Translations under genes and position numbers: made by a program
Part shown: piece by piece, positions 1 to 11,690 of the stretch
How the letters are laid out: each line of letters opens with the position of its first letter
Position numbering within the stretch: position 1 is the first letter of the stretch
Notes under the pieces: generated by a model
Seen by the model: only the letters and a program-made list of their open reading frames with translations
Databases searched by the model: none
Told to the model about the DNA's origin: nothing
Assembly (NCBI GenBank): GCA_012934845.2
Contig: WNNJ02000704.1
Location: 1 to 64,000 of the forward strand
Direction: 5' to 3'
Length of the DNA stretch: 64,000 nt
Origin: Pomphorhynchus laevis
Taxonomy: Eukaryota; Acanthocephala; Palaeacanthocephala; Echinorhynchida; Pomphorhynchidae

Positions 1-1088
1 TAGATAACTAGGTGCATTTTTTATAAAAATATAAATATAAAAATTTATATAAATATAAAAATTTATAAATATACAAATATTATATTTATATAATATGTAT
101 ATTATATTATACTTTTAAAATATTATATGATCATCATATGATTATTTAATAGTACTCCGTTTCTCAACGACCTCTATATGAAAAATCTTAAAGAATTACA
201 AATGCTTTGAAAAACCTTTGTAATTTCTGAAAATGATAACAAAAGCTATTGAAATAGAGACCTATACAGTATTATATACTAGGTATGACGCATTTTTCAA
301 ACTATAATTCAACAAGAAACATTTTTCACCTATTTTTTGAAACTACATATTATTTCTACAAATACATTTAGTATAAAAATGCAGAGTAAAATAATACTTT
401 CAATGATTATTAAAAGTTATTTAAAATGATTTAATAATTTTATCAAATGATTTTACATTTGAAAAAATCATAAAATTTTTTAATTAATTTGCTAATTAAT
501 TTTTAAGAAGCGAGTAAAACAATATTAAAAAAAAACAATTTTTTAACAAATTAAGTTTGTTATATCTTAATTTTTTTCAGCAATTAGATACTTTTTAACT
601 TCTTTCTACACATCGGACGCTGCTTTAGTATAGACTCGAATACCATGCATTTTGGGTATATGTTCACCAAGTGCCTGAATTCAATAAAATAGTTAAAAGT
701 CTTAAATTTCCTATGATTTGATATCTTTTGAATTGAATGTCATTGAAGTACAATTTTAGAAGCAGATTAGTAAGCCGGTAGCCTAAGTTATATTCAATTA
801 TCAAAAATGTAATACTGGCAATAATCAAATCTAAACTGAAAAATAATATTTTATTCTAAATTACATATTTAATGTTAAATTATAATATGTTAATCTAATA
901 TTTTTATCTAATATTTTATTATATTTTTTATTAATCTAATATTTTATTATTTTTTAATATTTTTTAATTTAATATTTTATTTATATTTATTAATAATCTA
1001 TTGTTTTATTAGATTATTTTATTAATATAATATTTTATTTTATATTTTATTAATATATTTTATATTAATATAAGTTATATTTATTTTA
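1..1088. other. AT-rich intergenic DNA, no gene seen
   Basis: Very AT-rich sequence, with the stretch from about 840 to 1090 almost purely A and T. I see no coding frame with recognisable similarity. A decayed hairpin around 224-257 (ctgaaaatg ... gaaata) resembles the motif found near the Penelope-like element tail at 2683. Confidence 0.6.
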
Positions 1089-1089
1089 T

Positions 1090-1675
1090 ATAAGTTATTT
1101 GCTACCATCATAAGCCGTAGACTTGCAGTCTATATATCAAATTTACTCACAATCGAACAACATGGTTTTCGACAAGGTTTCTATACCACAAGTGCTGTCT
1201 CCATCTTAAGAAACGATGTTGAGAAAGCTCGTTCAAATCACCTTCCTTTGTACGCTGTTTTCGTAGATTTTACAAAGGCCTTCGATTGCATTGACAGAGA
1301 CTTGCTTCTCTGAAAATTAATAATCGCACTTAGCCTAAAGCGCTATATTATACATGTACTACATCAGGTTCTCTCCTCGCATTGTCCGAATCTTTGATGG
1401 AATAAAATATTTAGATTACTTTCAACAAATTAATGGCGTTCCTCAGGGTGACCCTCTTAGCCCACTTTTGTTCAGTCTATTTGTATATGATCTGCCAGTA
1501 TGTATAAGTGAAACTAACTCTTCTTGTCTTTTATATGCAGATGATCTGGTTATATATTCGTCAAAATTAGGCGATTTGAGTTCAGTATTTGTTAGGCTCA
1601 AACTGGATTGTATGGCGAATGATTTGCAGATTAATTTAGCGGAAACAAAAAACAAGGGATGGTAGGTTATCACAA
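1090..1675 (+). mobile_element. LINE reverse transcriptase fragment (family C)
   Basis: Reading on the plus strand gives RT fingers and palm motifs in order. A HGFRQGF segment comes near 1160, then FTKAFD near 1270, GVPQGDPLSPLLF at about 1435-1473 and LLYADDLVIYS at about 1528-1560. There is an in-frame TGA just after the FTKAFD block, and the frame is lost after about 1670. The QGDPLSPLLF and YADDLVIYS motifs are typical of Jockey/RTE-grade non-LTR elements; I cannot assign the clade. No endonuclease or ORF1 remains, so the copy is truncated at both ends. The Penelope-like fragment that follows is a separate element. Confidence 0.75.
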
Positions 1676-1767
1676 AATAATGTTTTTACCTATGACGGTA
1701 CGATGAACTTGAAATAAACTTGAAATGACGATAAATGAACTTGAAATAAATAATAAGATAATTATAA

Positions 1768-2768
1768 TTCTATTAGATAAAAACGGTTTTCCATCATGGG
1801 CAATTAAAAAGGCTTTCTACATAAGTAACAAAACTGATAAACAAGTTGTTTTTGACCCATAAAAAGAAAATAAATACATAGGATTACATAAATAATTTTA
1901 GAAATATTAATATCAAAAGATTTGTTTCAAACAATAAAACATTAAATACTGCAAATATTGTTTTGCATAATAGTAAAATACGGAAACTACATAACATTTT
2001 GAAAAAGAAACCCCAACATAATAATGATGGAGTTGTTTATAAATTTTTTTTGTTAAGAATGCGATAAAATATATGTGTGGGTCAAACAGGCCAACCATTA
2101 GAGACTAGATTAAAATAACATAAACACACACTCAAAAAAGGCTTAAGTAGCACTATTGTTGACCATAGTTTAAATTTAGATCACAATATTGACTATAATA
2201 ATACTGTTGTTTTAGCAAAAGAAACCAATTGTTTAAATAGAAAAATTCTTGACGATTATTACATTCATATAAACTCTAATATTATTATGCCGAATAATAA
2301 CCTGGCGTAACGTTAAATATTTTATAAAGATGTTGTAAACGATTATTTTGTTAACATAATCTTTTTTATTTTTATACTTTATTTAATGTTTCTGGTAATT
2401 TTATTATTATTTTTATTTTTTTTCTAATTTTTTTCAAATTATTTATTTTGAATGAAAATATTATGGTAATTATTTTTGTTTTGTTTTTAAACTATTTTGA
2501 ATCATCCTTTTTTATTGTGTTTTGTGTACCTTTAAAAGTTGACGAAATCGTGTAAAAAATTCAAACAACAGTAAAAGCATCTGGTTATCGCTAACAACAG
2601 CAGCACCTGCCCAAAGCAAATGGCCGTGATCGTTTTGAACTTGTTTAAATAAGCATGTACATTTTAAAAAACATTTTAATTTTCTGAAGATGCTAACAGT
2701 AGTTAACGAAATATCAAAAATAATTTCTTCTTTCCTTTGATCCAGCTCCGATAATTATTTATAAATAT
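1768..2768 (+). mobile_element. Penelope-like element, 3' part with GIY-YIG endonuclease
   Basis: The decayed coding strand shows a C-terminal GIY-YIG endonuclease of the kind carried by Penelope-like retroelements. Visible parts are a GVVYK segment near 2030, a YVGQTG-like block (ICVGQTGQPLETRLK) at about 2070-2115, a conserved H (KHTLKKG) and an L..DH.ID.. segment to about 2190. Upstream residues from about 1768 (LLDKNGFPSWAIKKAF) fit the thumb region of the RT. Several stops and frame changes make it inactive. It is followed by about 370 bases of AT-rich 3' sequence and then a hammerhead-like hairpin at 2683-2713 and the tail tttgatccagctccgataat. The catalytic RT core is absent. Confidence 0.7.
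2683..2715 (+). other. Hammerhead-ribozyme-like hairpin in Penelope tail
   Basis: The order is CTGAAGA, then a stem-loop of gctaac/gttaac (one mismatch), then CGAAATATC. CTGAAGA fits the CUGANGA core, GAAA is present, and TATC fits a minimal stem III with a UC cleavage site. Flanking tttt and aaaa can form stem I. One extra U sits between the core and stem II, so activity is doubtful. Hammerhead motifs are known from Penelope-like elements, which supports the reading. Confidence 0.45.
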
Positions 2769-3048
2769 ATAGATAAAATTGAATTAATAGAATCCTTAAA
2801 TATTTTGATAAATCAAAATTATTTAAAAGGAGTATCTTGTTATATTTAAATAAAAGATAACAAGAGCTTTTGGAATTAGAACTCAAACCAATTGCATGTT
2901 TTTTGTATTGTTGTATCCATTGGGCAAGGCAAGTTCGACACTCCAGGCATCTTATATTAGAATATAATTTAAATCATATTATGATATGATTTAAATATTA
3001 ATTGTTAACTGTATTAAACAACTTATTTATAATAAATGCAAAAAATAC

Positions 3049-3284
3049 CTTATTGACTAGGCGCTGTTGTTGAATAGTCGTCAGTCCATTAAACTCTATG
3101 GCTTCTACATAAATTTCAAACATGGAACCACATCCCCCTATTAATCTGTTAATTGTAAATGCTACTAGTATCATCATAGTTGAAATTTACCGGAAATATC
3201 GTTTATGCGAATTTTGCTGGTGGGCCATTTATTACTAAGTACTCGTAATATTTCAGCGTCGGATAATTGTTTGATGCAAGTTAC
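3049..3284 (-). CDS. BOLA3: BolA-like protein (BOLA3-like), two exons visible, partial
   Basis: Two minus-strand exons encode the core of a BolA family protein. The 5' exon (3284-3191) reads VTCIKQLSDAEILRVLSNK then WPTSKIRINDIS. A 53-nt intron (3190-3138, GT...AG) splits a Gly codon. The next exon (3137-3049) reads GGCGSMFEIYVEAIEF then NGLTTIQQQRLVNK and ends at a GT donor. Order and spacing match human BOLA3 (DISGGCGAMYEI ... RTVQQHQMVN), including the GGCG stretch and the HQMVN-like helix. BOLA3 is a mitochondrial factor that helps hand [4Fe-4S] clusters to target proteins together with GLRX5 and NFU1. The N-terminal targeting exon and the last exon (usual MHGLRIFT-like end) were not found, and retroelement debris lies downstream. 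It may be a complete gene with distant exons or a broken one. Confidence 0.75.
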
Positions 3285-3529
3285 CTTTATAATTTAATAT
3301 AGACTAGACAAGACAGATTTTTCTTTATTAATAATACAAGCAAAGATTTATTTTAGTTGCTTTTACACATGATTTTATTTACATAAGAATAAAATTTGAT
3401 TTATGCATAGTATTCGAGATATGACTTTTTGAATACTTTCAAATATTTAAAGAATTTGCAATAATAACTAACTCTGTGTTTGAGCATAGTCGAAAGAACT
3501 TTGTGTTTGAACAGAATTGCGTGCATGCA

Positions 3530-3775
3530 CTAGGACAGATTCAGCAGAAGATCAATGATTAATTTCGTAATCACCTGATCTAAGACGATATAAAGTGAAC
3601 ACTTATGGGAAGAGAGTAAATGAACGGTCAAATGACCACCATCTTTAGCTTTACTGTTAGAAAAAATTTTAAAGAATATATTCAAACGAACTTTGTTATC
3701 ATGATTCTTACAAAAGCTGCGTAATAGAAGGTCTGCTTTATGAAAGCTGAGTAATGCACGTGCTTGATATATCAC
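3530..3775 (-). CDS. Unrecognised open frame, possible exon
   Basis: An 81-residue minus-strand frame containing LLSFHKADLLLRSFC and DGGHLTVHLL. I do not recognise the family. A second stop-free stretch about 150 bases upstream, near 3905-3965 (ILGVRHRLVAVLKQLEGQI), also looks protein-like and could be an earlier exon of the same gene. There are no retroelement motifs. It could equally be a remnant of an old element, and coding status is uncertain. Confidence 0.25.
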   Translation of the reverse strand: MIYQARALLSFHKADLLLRSFCKNHDNKVRLNIFFKIFSNSKAKDGGHLTVHLLSSHKCSLYIVLDQVITKLIIDLLLNLS

Positions 3776-3965
3776 ATATCACATCTGAATACTCCTGATA
3801 AATCACGCATTTTCTTGATCTTTATCAACCTACGACCTAGCTTTTATTCAGAGGTATATTTCATCAAAGAGACCATGTACTATATATATCATAAATTAAT
3901 TTGTCCTTCGAGCTGTTTCAGGACAGCGACTAATCTATGCCTGACGCCAAGTATTGCATTTTAAA

Positions 3966-4486
3966 CCTATTATTTTCCTTTGTGACTATATAAAATACAG
4001 TAAATCACATATTATATGTTATTTATACGTTAAATATCATATATACTATATATTTAAATATATATACTTTATAATAAATATTTTATATTATATGCTAGTA
4101 CTTGTATAATAAAATACTATATATTTAACTTACTATGGATTATATGCCGTCTATAATCTATAATATCTACTATAATTCAATTTAATTATATGAAAAGATT
4201 AAATATTTTGAAATTACATAGAAAAACCTGTTTTTACCAGTGTTCTCGAGTGAAATGAAAACAATGTCTTAAACAACATCTACAAATAAAAATAAAATTA
4301 AAATCTTATTAGTATTTATAATTATAATAATCTCAATTAATCTTAATTAATCTTAATCATAATCAAGTCAAATAAATTATGACAATAATTTATTGTTTTT
4401 GACTATATAAACAATTTAAAAAAATTATAAACTATATAAAAAATATTTTTTTATTTAAATAATAAATACACCCATAATCTTCTTCC
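3966..4486. other. AT-rich spacer, nothing recognised
   Basis: Low-complexity AT-rich sequence between the possible exon at 3.5-3.97 kb and the family E element. No coding frame, terminal repeat or RNA structure is evident. Confidence 0.5.
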
Positions 4487-6560
4487 ATTTCGATTATAGC
4501 TTTATTAGACGCATCTTGTCAACCATATCCATGCAGGACTCGCACCTTCTGGAGTGGCGCTCTACATCGCCGGCGCGAACTTGATCGCATTGCCAAAAAG
4601 GACGGGGTATAAGACCAATAGCAATGGTGAAACTCTCCGACGTCTCTGTTCGAAGTACATCTGTCTTCTACTCCGCAAACGCTTCGCAAGTCTACTTCAA
4701 CCAACATAATTAGGGGTAGCAACCACAAACGCAGTGGAAAAGGATCGTTCACAACGTTAGACGACTCCACGAGCAACATGCCAATGACAACAACTAAACC
4801 TGGATGAAGATCGACCTCTCGAACGCTTTTAATTCAGTATCCAGAGCACACTTATAAGTGGCGATCTGAGATAACGTCCCTTAGCTGTTGCCGTGGTTTG
4901 ACCTTACTACAAGTGCAAGGCACTTCTTGGTTTCGGCTCACTCGGCCCTCTCAACACATGTGAATGAGTCCAGCAGTGGGATCAATTGGGTCAGTTCTTC
5001 TTCTCGTTTAATATTAAGAGTACAACTGAACATGTATTCAATACCCCCGGAATAAATTTCAAAATGTGGTACCTAAACGACGGCATAGTCGACGGAAAGC
5101 TATCATCAATCACTTTCGCACTCGGCTGGATAGATGCGAGCTTGAAGGTGATGAAGCTCCAGCTATATTGGCAAAAGACTAAGGTCATGTAAGCTGAAGC
5201 TGTAAACGCTTGCCTGGCACTATTATCCGAGGCGGTTTTGGAGAACACTTCAGGGAGCATGTACTTGCTAGGCATACCCATCGGTGACGAGTCATTTATA
5301 GAGACTCACCTGACAAATGAAGTTATTCCATCGTTTGTTCAGACAATTGATACAGTAACCAAGCTGCCAGATCCTTAAGTTGGATATCCTTTACTCCGAC
5401 ACTGCGCTTTCTCGTCCAGGATAAACCACCTCCTCAGCTCAGTCGATCCAAGGATGACAAAAACGTTTTGTCGGTCATTTGACAGACAAATAACCAGTGC
5501 TTTCCAGAAAATATGCGCGTGTCAACTTCACGAAGCGACCAAATAACAGATGACACTCCCAATCCGTCTGGGTGGCTTAGATCTAAGATGCAATGTTTGA
5601 ATGCACAGAGCGCATTCAACAATAGCGTGAAGCAGGTCGGAGAGGTATACAGTCTGAACGCTTCACTATTTCCTGGCTATTCCGATGCCCTGGTAACCCT
5701 AAGAACCTCAATGGACTCGTCCTTTATACCGCCTACAGAGGGTGGTCAATCATCAACTTCCCGGTTGATCAGTCATATTGCCTCGACCCAGCTGATACAA
5801 TCATCTACCGCAATAAATCGTGCCGACTACAAGAAGTGTCGTGTTCAATTGCTAGGGATTTGCTTCGCGCCGTACCAAATGCAGCATCCGGAACGGAACT
5901 AACACACCCACTGTTCTTCATCCTAGTCTAAATGTTGCTTGGGATTCCCTTATACGAAAATGACTATCGATACGGCCGTTGCATGCCTATGACAGGTGGA
6001 ATCACTCATTGCCCGTTCGGAGGTTATTAAGGACTGCGGTATAACGCCATTCGCGACGTGGTATTCGCAGCCGCACAATTGGCTCGAATGGATGTAGCCC
6101 TGGAAGTGTTGTGAATTATACCGGACATACATGAACGCCCGGCAGACATCATCTTTTATGGGGACACTCCCCTTGCAGTCAACTTCGCAGTCACCCACCC
6201 ATAACAGTCCGCATACCGTCACTTCGCCTCCAACGTACAACTCGCCGCTGCCACGTCGTACGCTGTCAATTTCAAGGGCAGGAAATATAAGAATAGGATC
6301 GAAGTAGCCGGGTGCATGTTTTCAGGCGCTGTAGTAGATAACTTTTGGTGGGGTTAGAACGACGAAGCAAACAAGGTGATCAAGCGGTTGGAAAATAATA
6401 TAAGACGGACAAGCGGAATCGGATACACAGTGATTGTCACACGCTTATATCAGCGCATCTCTATCGATCTAATAAGGTGCATCGCCAAAGCCATGACAGC
6501 TTCACTCTCTCGGCTTCCAACATTGCCTTTTGATTATGGTTAACAGGAAATGCCTGAACC
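4487..6560 (+). mobile_element. Old retroelement, family E copy 1 (VQQGDP/YLDD-type RT)
   Basis: The GC content rises sharply here. In several broken plus frames I read RIAKKDG.., a degraded RPIAVG..LRRL block near 4620, KIDLSNAFNSVSRAHL at about 4810-4855, a VQQGDPLGPLLF block mutated to VQQWDQLGQFFF near 4975-5010, and WYLNDGIVDGK at about 5065-5100 in place of the YLDDG active site. A C-terminal domain continues to about 6560. This RT type occurs in many invertebrate repeats and resembles the copies at 23.1-26.1, 14.6 and 61.6 kb. The many frame changes and the mutated active site show that it is dead and old. Confidence 0.6.
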
Positions 6561-7764
6561 TGCGAAACGCTTTTTTAATTTTTTTAAGACGAATAAAGAC
6601 CATATCAAATACAAATATGATTGATTTTCATATAATTTTGTCTGTCAGATTCGTTCATTAGTTACGATCTATAAATGTCATATTTTTCAATAATGTAAAG
6701 AACACGATCTAATATCATATGCAAAATCATATATTTTTATTTAATTTTTTTTATTTCTAATATAACAATTTTAATTGTCAAATTTATTGTAAATTATTTA
6801 ATTAAAAATATAAATATCATCGGAAGAAACATTATATTTCTTATCTTAATCAGCATTAGTTGACCGCTTCAGATGAAATTTATTGTTTATCAAAGGAAAT
6901 AATTACGTGAACTATAATTACAATATTAATTACATAATATTATTAATTGCTTGGAAAAACTATTCCTTTGTAATACAACATCATATGTAGGCAATTCATT
7001 TAAATATCATATTTTCAAGTTACATCAAAACTTAGGAAATTGAAAAATACTGAAATTGACAGAATAAGAGCGTTCAATAGTGGTAAATTCAAAAAGTAAG
7101 TAATCAAGATAAAACTTTATTTTAAGCTAACAGGAATTAAATATATAAAGCGATACTTAAATATATGTTTAAGAAGCAACATAAATTAAAATTTTGTGTA
7201 AATTGAAAAATAGGTTGTTATTTAGCAAGCATAAAATAGGAAGAAATTAATTTTACTAATAAAAATCAAATATTTTTAAACTAAATACATTGATTTGATC
7301 TATTAAGATTTGTTATAGGATATATATAAATATTATAATTACAAATACATTGTAATTAAATTAATATTTGAAAGTAAGTTATGATTATCAGAGAATTTAT
7401 TATTAAAGGCATTTTGCAGCCTCGCCTTCGATCAAAAGAAAAATCAGTTATGAGGTAACTACAATAAATCAATTTTCGGGTATGCTATCTGGGGTTCTTG
7501 CTGGACTACATATTTTACTTTTTTTAAAGTAAAATATCTAAGTGCTTGAACTTGATATACAAATGATGAATTACCAACTGGTGTCTATAATCATCTACTT
7601 GTATTATGATAGTATTTTTGCTACAAGGCATAGGTAAATGAACAAACCCATACAATAAAATGGGTTTCATATTAATGATCACATTTCGATTTATAGTAAA
7701 AAATATAAAGTGAGATAGATTAATCTAGATAGATTAATTTACGATTAATATATTAATTGATACT
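6561..7764. other. AT-rich intergenic DNA, nothing recognised
   Basis: AT-rich sequence with no supported coding frame, terminal inverted repeat or tandem array. Confidence 0.5.
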
Positions 7765-7950
7765 AATCAAAGGAGACCCCGAGGCAGACCTCGATATAGG
7801 TGGAAAGATCAAACTATTCATCTTGCCAAGGAACACTTAGGAATTTGAAAGAGAAGTCTGGTCGGCCACTCAGAACCGTAATACTTAGTCACGTCTCGTC
7901 CATGCACTGCCTCCGCAACCCGACCTTCGGATCAGTTGAAAAAAATAAAC
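7765..7950 (+). mobile_element. RTE-like LINE C-terminal remnant
   Basis: A short plus-strand stretch reads RRPRGRPRYRWKDQTIHLAK then EHLGI, followed in a shifted frame by residues fitting a basic tail. The pattern RPRGRP..RW.D....DL...GI is the usual C-terminus of RTE/BovB-grade LINE polyproteins. Only about 60 codons survive. Confidence 0.5.
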
Positions 7951-8198
7951 AAATTTTGTTTATTAAGCCAATGATATGTTATAAAGTAAGATGTATAGCA
8001 AGCTTGTATATCCAGAAACGTAATACGTACAAAAGTAAATTTATTGTGAAATTTTTCTAGTAAAATTTCTGATAAAGAATTAAAATTAAAGTAAATATAT
8101 AATTTTTTGAAGTTTTGATAAAAATATTTCTGACAGCAAAATAAAATCTCCAACTTGACCTTCGAAGTCAACTATAATTTAGTGCTAACAGTTATTTA

Positions 8199-9260
8199 CT
8201 AGAAATGAACGATTTTGCCGATGAAAGATATGTCCATTTTATAGAATACAACGAATATCATATGTAAAATCACAATTGCAATCATAAGGGAAATATGAAT
8301 TACGAAATTATTTCCTCTGTGTTTTTGAAAATATTCTATAGATCCAATAAGTATTTGGTCATTTAAAAGCGTGGCTACTAGTTGAACTCCAACGATATGG
8401 TCATTGATACAAGTTAAGCTAGTAACAGGGCTATTGACCACAGTTTCAAGTATATTTATCTGCTGCAGTGTGTTATGATCATGCAACGATATAAATCCGT
8501 TCAACATGCCGACAAGGATAATTTGACTATGTGGACAAATAGATAGGGCGCTTCCGTAATCTCTTAGCTTGCAAGCACTGCCATGTGTTGATTTCAGCTC
8601 GTTATTGAACAAGAATACAACAGCAGCGTTTTCATCATCTGCGAGAGAAATTACACGTTTAACTTTACCTTTCTCATCAGAAGCAAAAAGCCTAACAGAT
8701 TTGTCATTAAATTCGTTCGCTGAAGGCCATTCAAACTCATCAATATTCGCACCATGTGATAATATAAATTTTTCATACGTTCTAGCAACTAAGCATTCAA
8801 TTGAAGATGATTCTTTTCTTAGAAGACGACAACGCTGTTTAGAATCCCCTAAATGATACAGCCGTCCATCATTTGTACCAATTACCAATGAAGAACAGTG
8901 TGAATTCTTGGAGACCGCAGTAGTTATAAATTCATTCTTGTGTAGAATATTTTGAAAATCAAAATGATTAACAACCCCTGCTGACGTCAGCGATAGATCT
9001 GCTGATTTAAACTGATTGCCGACAAAGAAGAATATTCGATTATTATACTTATCCAGATGTATCCACATAATAGAATCAGCTATTTGTAAAGATTTTATAA
9101 ACTTTAATTCGTTGTTGTCCTCAACGCTATATGCTTGTAATTGATTCTTAACTCCTGTGTTTGATGTTCCTCCGCCACCAGCAATATACACGGTATGTGT
9201 TCGATTTTGGTAAGCTGATACATACGGAGGAAATTCAATAGATACTGTTTTAAAATCCAT
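8199..9260 (-). CDS. PREB: SEC12/PREB-like WD40 protein, Sar1 exchange factor
   Basis: A single-exon frame of 353 residues. Near residues 25-40 it carries VYIAGGGGTSNTGVKNQLQ, matching the glycine-rich N-terminal motif of Sec12/PREB (human AAGGGGAAKTGIKN). The middle is a divergent beta-propeller: repeats such as SLVIGTNDGRLYHL, VRLFASDEKGKVKRV and IILVGMLNGFISLHD are visible. A hydrophobic segment at about 318-337 (VIHISLMIAIVILHMIFVV) is followed by a short tail, as expected for a type II ER membrane anchor. Sec12 loads GTP onto Sar1 on the ER to start COPII coat assembly. It is shorter than human PREB (417 residues) and has no visible introns. The first Met fits the family start. A fold-back element lies about 330 bases upstream. 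Confidence 0.8.
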   Translation of the reverse strand: MDFKTVSIEFPPYVSAYQNRTHTVYIAGGGGTSNTGVKNQLQAYSVEDNNELKFIKSLQIADSIMWIHLDKYNNRIFFFVGNQFKSADLSLTSAGVVNHFDFQNILHKNEFITTAVSKNSHCSSLVIGTNDGRLYHLGDSKQRCRLLRKESSSIECLVARTYEKFILSHGANIDEFEWPSANEFNDKSVRLFASDEKGKVKRVISLADDENAAVVFLFNNELKSTHGSACKLRDYGSALSICPHSQIILVGMLNGFISLHDHNTLQQINILETVVNSPVTSLTCINDHIVGVQLVATLLNDQILIGSIEYFQKHRGNNFVIHISLMIAIVILHMIFVVFYKMDISFIGKIVHF

Positions 9261-9587
9261 TATTTTCTATAATCCATTGCAACGGAAGTTTATCTACTTT
9301 GCAAGAACAATAACAATTTTAAATTATATAATATTAGAGAACAATAAAGGAATATGATTAAAATAAAAAATCGATGATTTATAAAGTTATGAAATGTAAA
9401 TATGAATTTGAAATTTTCGATTTTGAAAACTAATTTATAAATTTTATGTTTGCAATGCAAGTAATACGAAGAAAATATCACTTATAAATGTTAGTGAAAT
9501 TGCATTTATTGTGTTAAAAAGTCGATGCAAGTTCTTTCTGATCGGTCAATTTTCGTTTAAATAATTAGAGAATAAGATTAAAGTATC

Positions 9588-10037
9588 TTTAAATTAGAAG
9601 AAAGATGGCAAAAACCAACGCAAAATTTATTGAATTGATTATTTCGATGCCTAGCTGGCATCATCTTCAGCAATTGTAAGTTGTTAATTTGTTAGCCAAG
9701 AAAATTTGAACTTTCTCGGCTAATAAATCAACAACTTACAATTGCTGAAGATGATGCCAGTTAGGCATCGAAAGTTTGAACTTTCTTGTCTAATAAATTA
9801 ACAACTTACAATTGCTGAAGATGTTGCCAGTTAGGCATCGAAAGTTTGAACTTTCTTGTCTAATAAATTAACAACTTACAATTGCTGAAGATGATGCCAG
9901 CTAGGCATCGAAAGTTTGAACTTTCTTGGCTAATAAATTAACAACTTACAATTGCTGAAGATGATGCCAGCTAGGCATCGAAATATTCAATTCAATAAAT
10001 TTTGCGTTGGTTTCTGCCATCTTTCTTCTAATTTAAA
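9588..10037. mobile_element. Fold-back element: inverted ends around four 70-bp repeats
   Basis: The left end from tttaaattagaag (9588) to about 9709 is the near-perfect reverse complement of the right end (about 9915 to ctaatttaaa at 10037). TTTAAA at both outer ends may be a target duplication but is itself palindromic. Between the ends are four direct units with an exact period of 70 bases. Their CTGAAGATG motifs start at 9745, 9815, 9885 and 9955, and one unit at about 9664 points the other way. No coding frame is present, so mobility would need proteins from elsewhere. The organisation matches Foldback-type non-autonomous elements. The hairpin in each unit resembles the hammerhead-like motif of the Penelope tails. 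Confidence 0.7.
9745..10010 (+). repeat. 70-bp tandem array with hammerhead-like hairpin
   Basis: Each unit holds CTGAAGA, then a T, then a perfect six-base stem gatgcc/ggcatc with loop agtta or agcta, then GAAA. In the first three units GAAA is followed by gtttgaactttc, which folds on itself. Units differ by a few substitutions only (for example atgatgcc versus atgttgcc). Confidence 0.7.
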
Positions 10038-11690
10038 TGTTATCACACCGTCGCAATCCTCATTCAAATTTAATTTAAAGTATCTTTATTAAACCGGTAC
10101 ATTAACGATTTAAGATATCTCTAATATTGAAATATTAAAGATAATCTTATTAAAATATTAAAGATATCAAATATATCGATAACTAATTTAAAAAATATAT
10201 TAAATGATATGGTTACTGTTACAAACGGTATATATTATAAAAATAGAAAAATATTTTTTTTCCATTTTAAAGAAATGCTAAGTAGAAGAAAGGTGACAAT
10301 TTGCTCGAAAATGTGGACCGATTTGTGGACATTTCTATTTCAATAACTAAACTCGCTCATTGGTCTGGACACTAAAAATTCTTTAGTGAGCTCTATGTTC
10401 CTTACTTCATTCGTATCGCATAAGTTGACATTTCAGATGCTACAAACATTGATGTCATCTTTACACATTTGTTCTCAATTTTTTAATCCAATCACATCAA
10501 GATTCTTTGTCCAATTGTAAAATTGCCATGAGTTTTGTGATGCTTTGAATACAGGCACAAACAGATAGATCAATCAAACTAGATATATGCTTTGAGAACA
10601 CATCCTCCTTTTACACCGAACAACTACTGCGTGTAGTCTGCTCATATCAAGTATCGCTTTCTGATCTAATATTATATAAGGGAACTAGAAAATTACTATT
10701 TAGATGAAGACAACGTTTAGCTGACACTGACGAAATCTTCTTGAAATGCAAAACTACATTTGATATAAAGCTGTTTCTACAAGGACAAACTGCCGATGAA
10801 TTTAAAGTCCATTCATATCTTGCAACTAGATCATCCTGGATTTGTCGCATTACTGATTTCAATTCGGCTGTTAGGTTTTGATGATAGCAGTTATGATTCC
10901 ATTTTAGGGAGTTGCAGCAAATGCTGCTTTCGTTATCCCTGACTTGACAATACGGTCATTTTCTTGCTAAAGGTTTTTTATAATATTTATTATATACATC
11001 TTGCTTAATAGCTTGATGAAGTAAACATCGTGTTACTCTTTCTATAATAGGATTCGTATTTCTTGATCGAAAATCGAAAATTTTGATTCCCATTGCCTTT
11101 CAGGATTTAATAACTAAAGGTGATCTTTAGTTATTAAATCATTAGTTATTAAATCAATTGATATTAAATCATAATATCAATTTGAGGAGAACTTACCATT
11201 TAAACTGAATCGCTTCTGTTAAAGAAGCAAAGGTAAAGTGGAGATATTCTTTGGGCACATCCACTAAATTCAGAAAGGGTTAACATTCATTGATCTCAAT
11301 TCAATCATTATCTACTACTTCAGTATTGAATCATCCAATTGTAAAATGGCTTAAAATATCTTCGTGTACTAGCAAACGCGATTTGTTATCTTTGAGATAG
11401 AAGCCGAACAAATTTGATGTGCTGAATTCAATATTTTTATAATTTCAATAGGATTAACGTTTGAATGAGCTCCATTCACAAAAGATCGATATGCTATACT
11501 ATGAAATATGCAATACTTGAATATTAATGATTACAGAACAACACCATTGACATATTTATTTGGATTTTCTAGTTGTTTCATGACTTTAAGAATATTGCCG
11601 TATGTCATTAAATTACAAAAATTTTGAATTAAATTAATAGAAATAGATTCCCGGATCAGGCCATTAATCTGTGAAATGTAAGGATGATAT
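10038..11690. other. Unassigned region, possible decayed gene on minus strand
   Basis: Mixed AT-rich sequence. On the minus strand, protein-like pieces appear in broken frames: a 71-residue open piece at 10647-10862 (RQIQDDLVARYEWTLNSS, CPCRNSF) and shorter pieces near 11050 and 11210-11300 (FLNLVDVPKEYLHFTFASL). I do not recognise the family. It could be a decayed host gene or transposon; no known RT, transposase or terminal repeat is seen. Confidence 0.25.

Noticed and set aside
9745-10010. Regularly spaced repeats as a CRISPR array
   Set aside because: The units are contiguous, with no unique spacers, lie between inverted ends in eukaryotic DNA, and have no cas genes.
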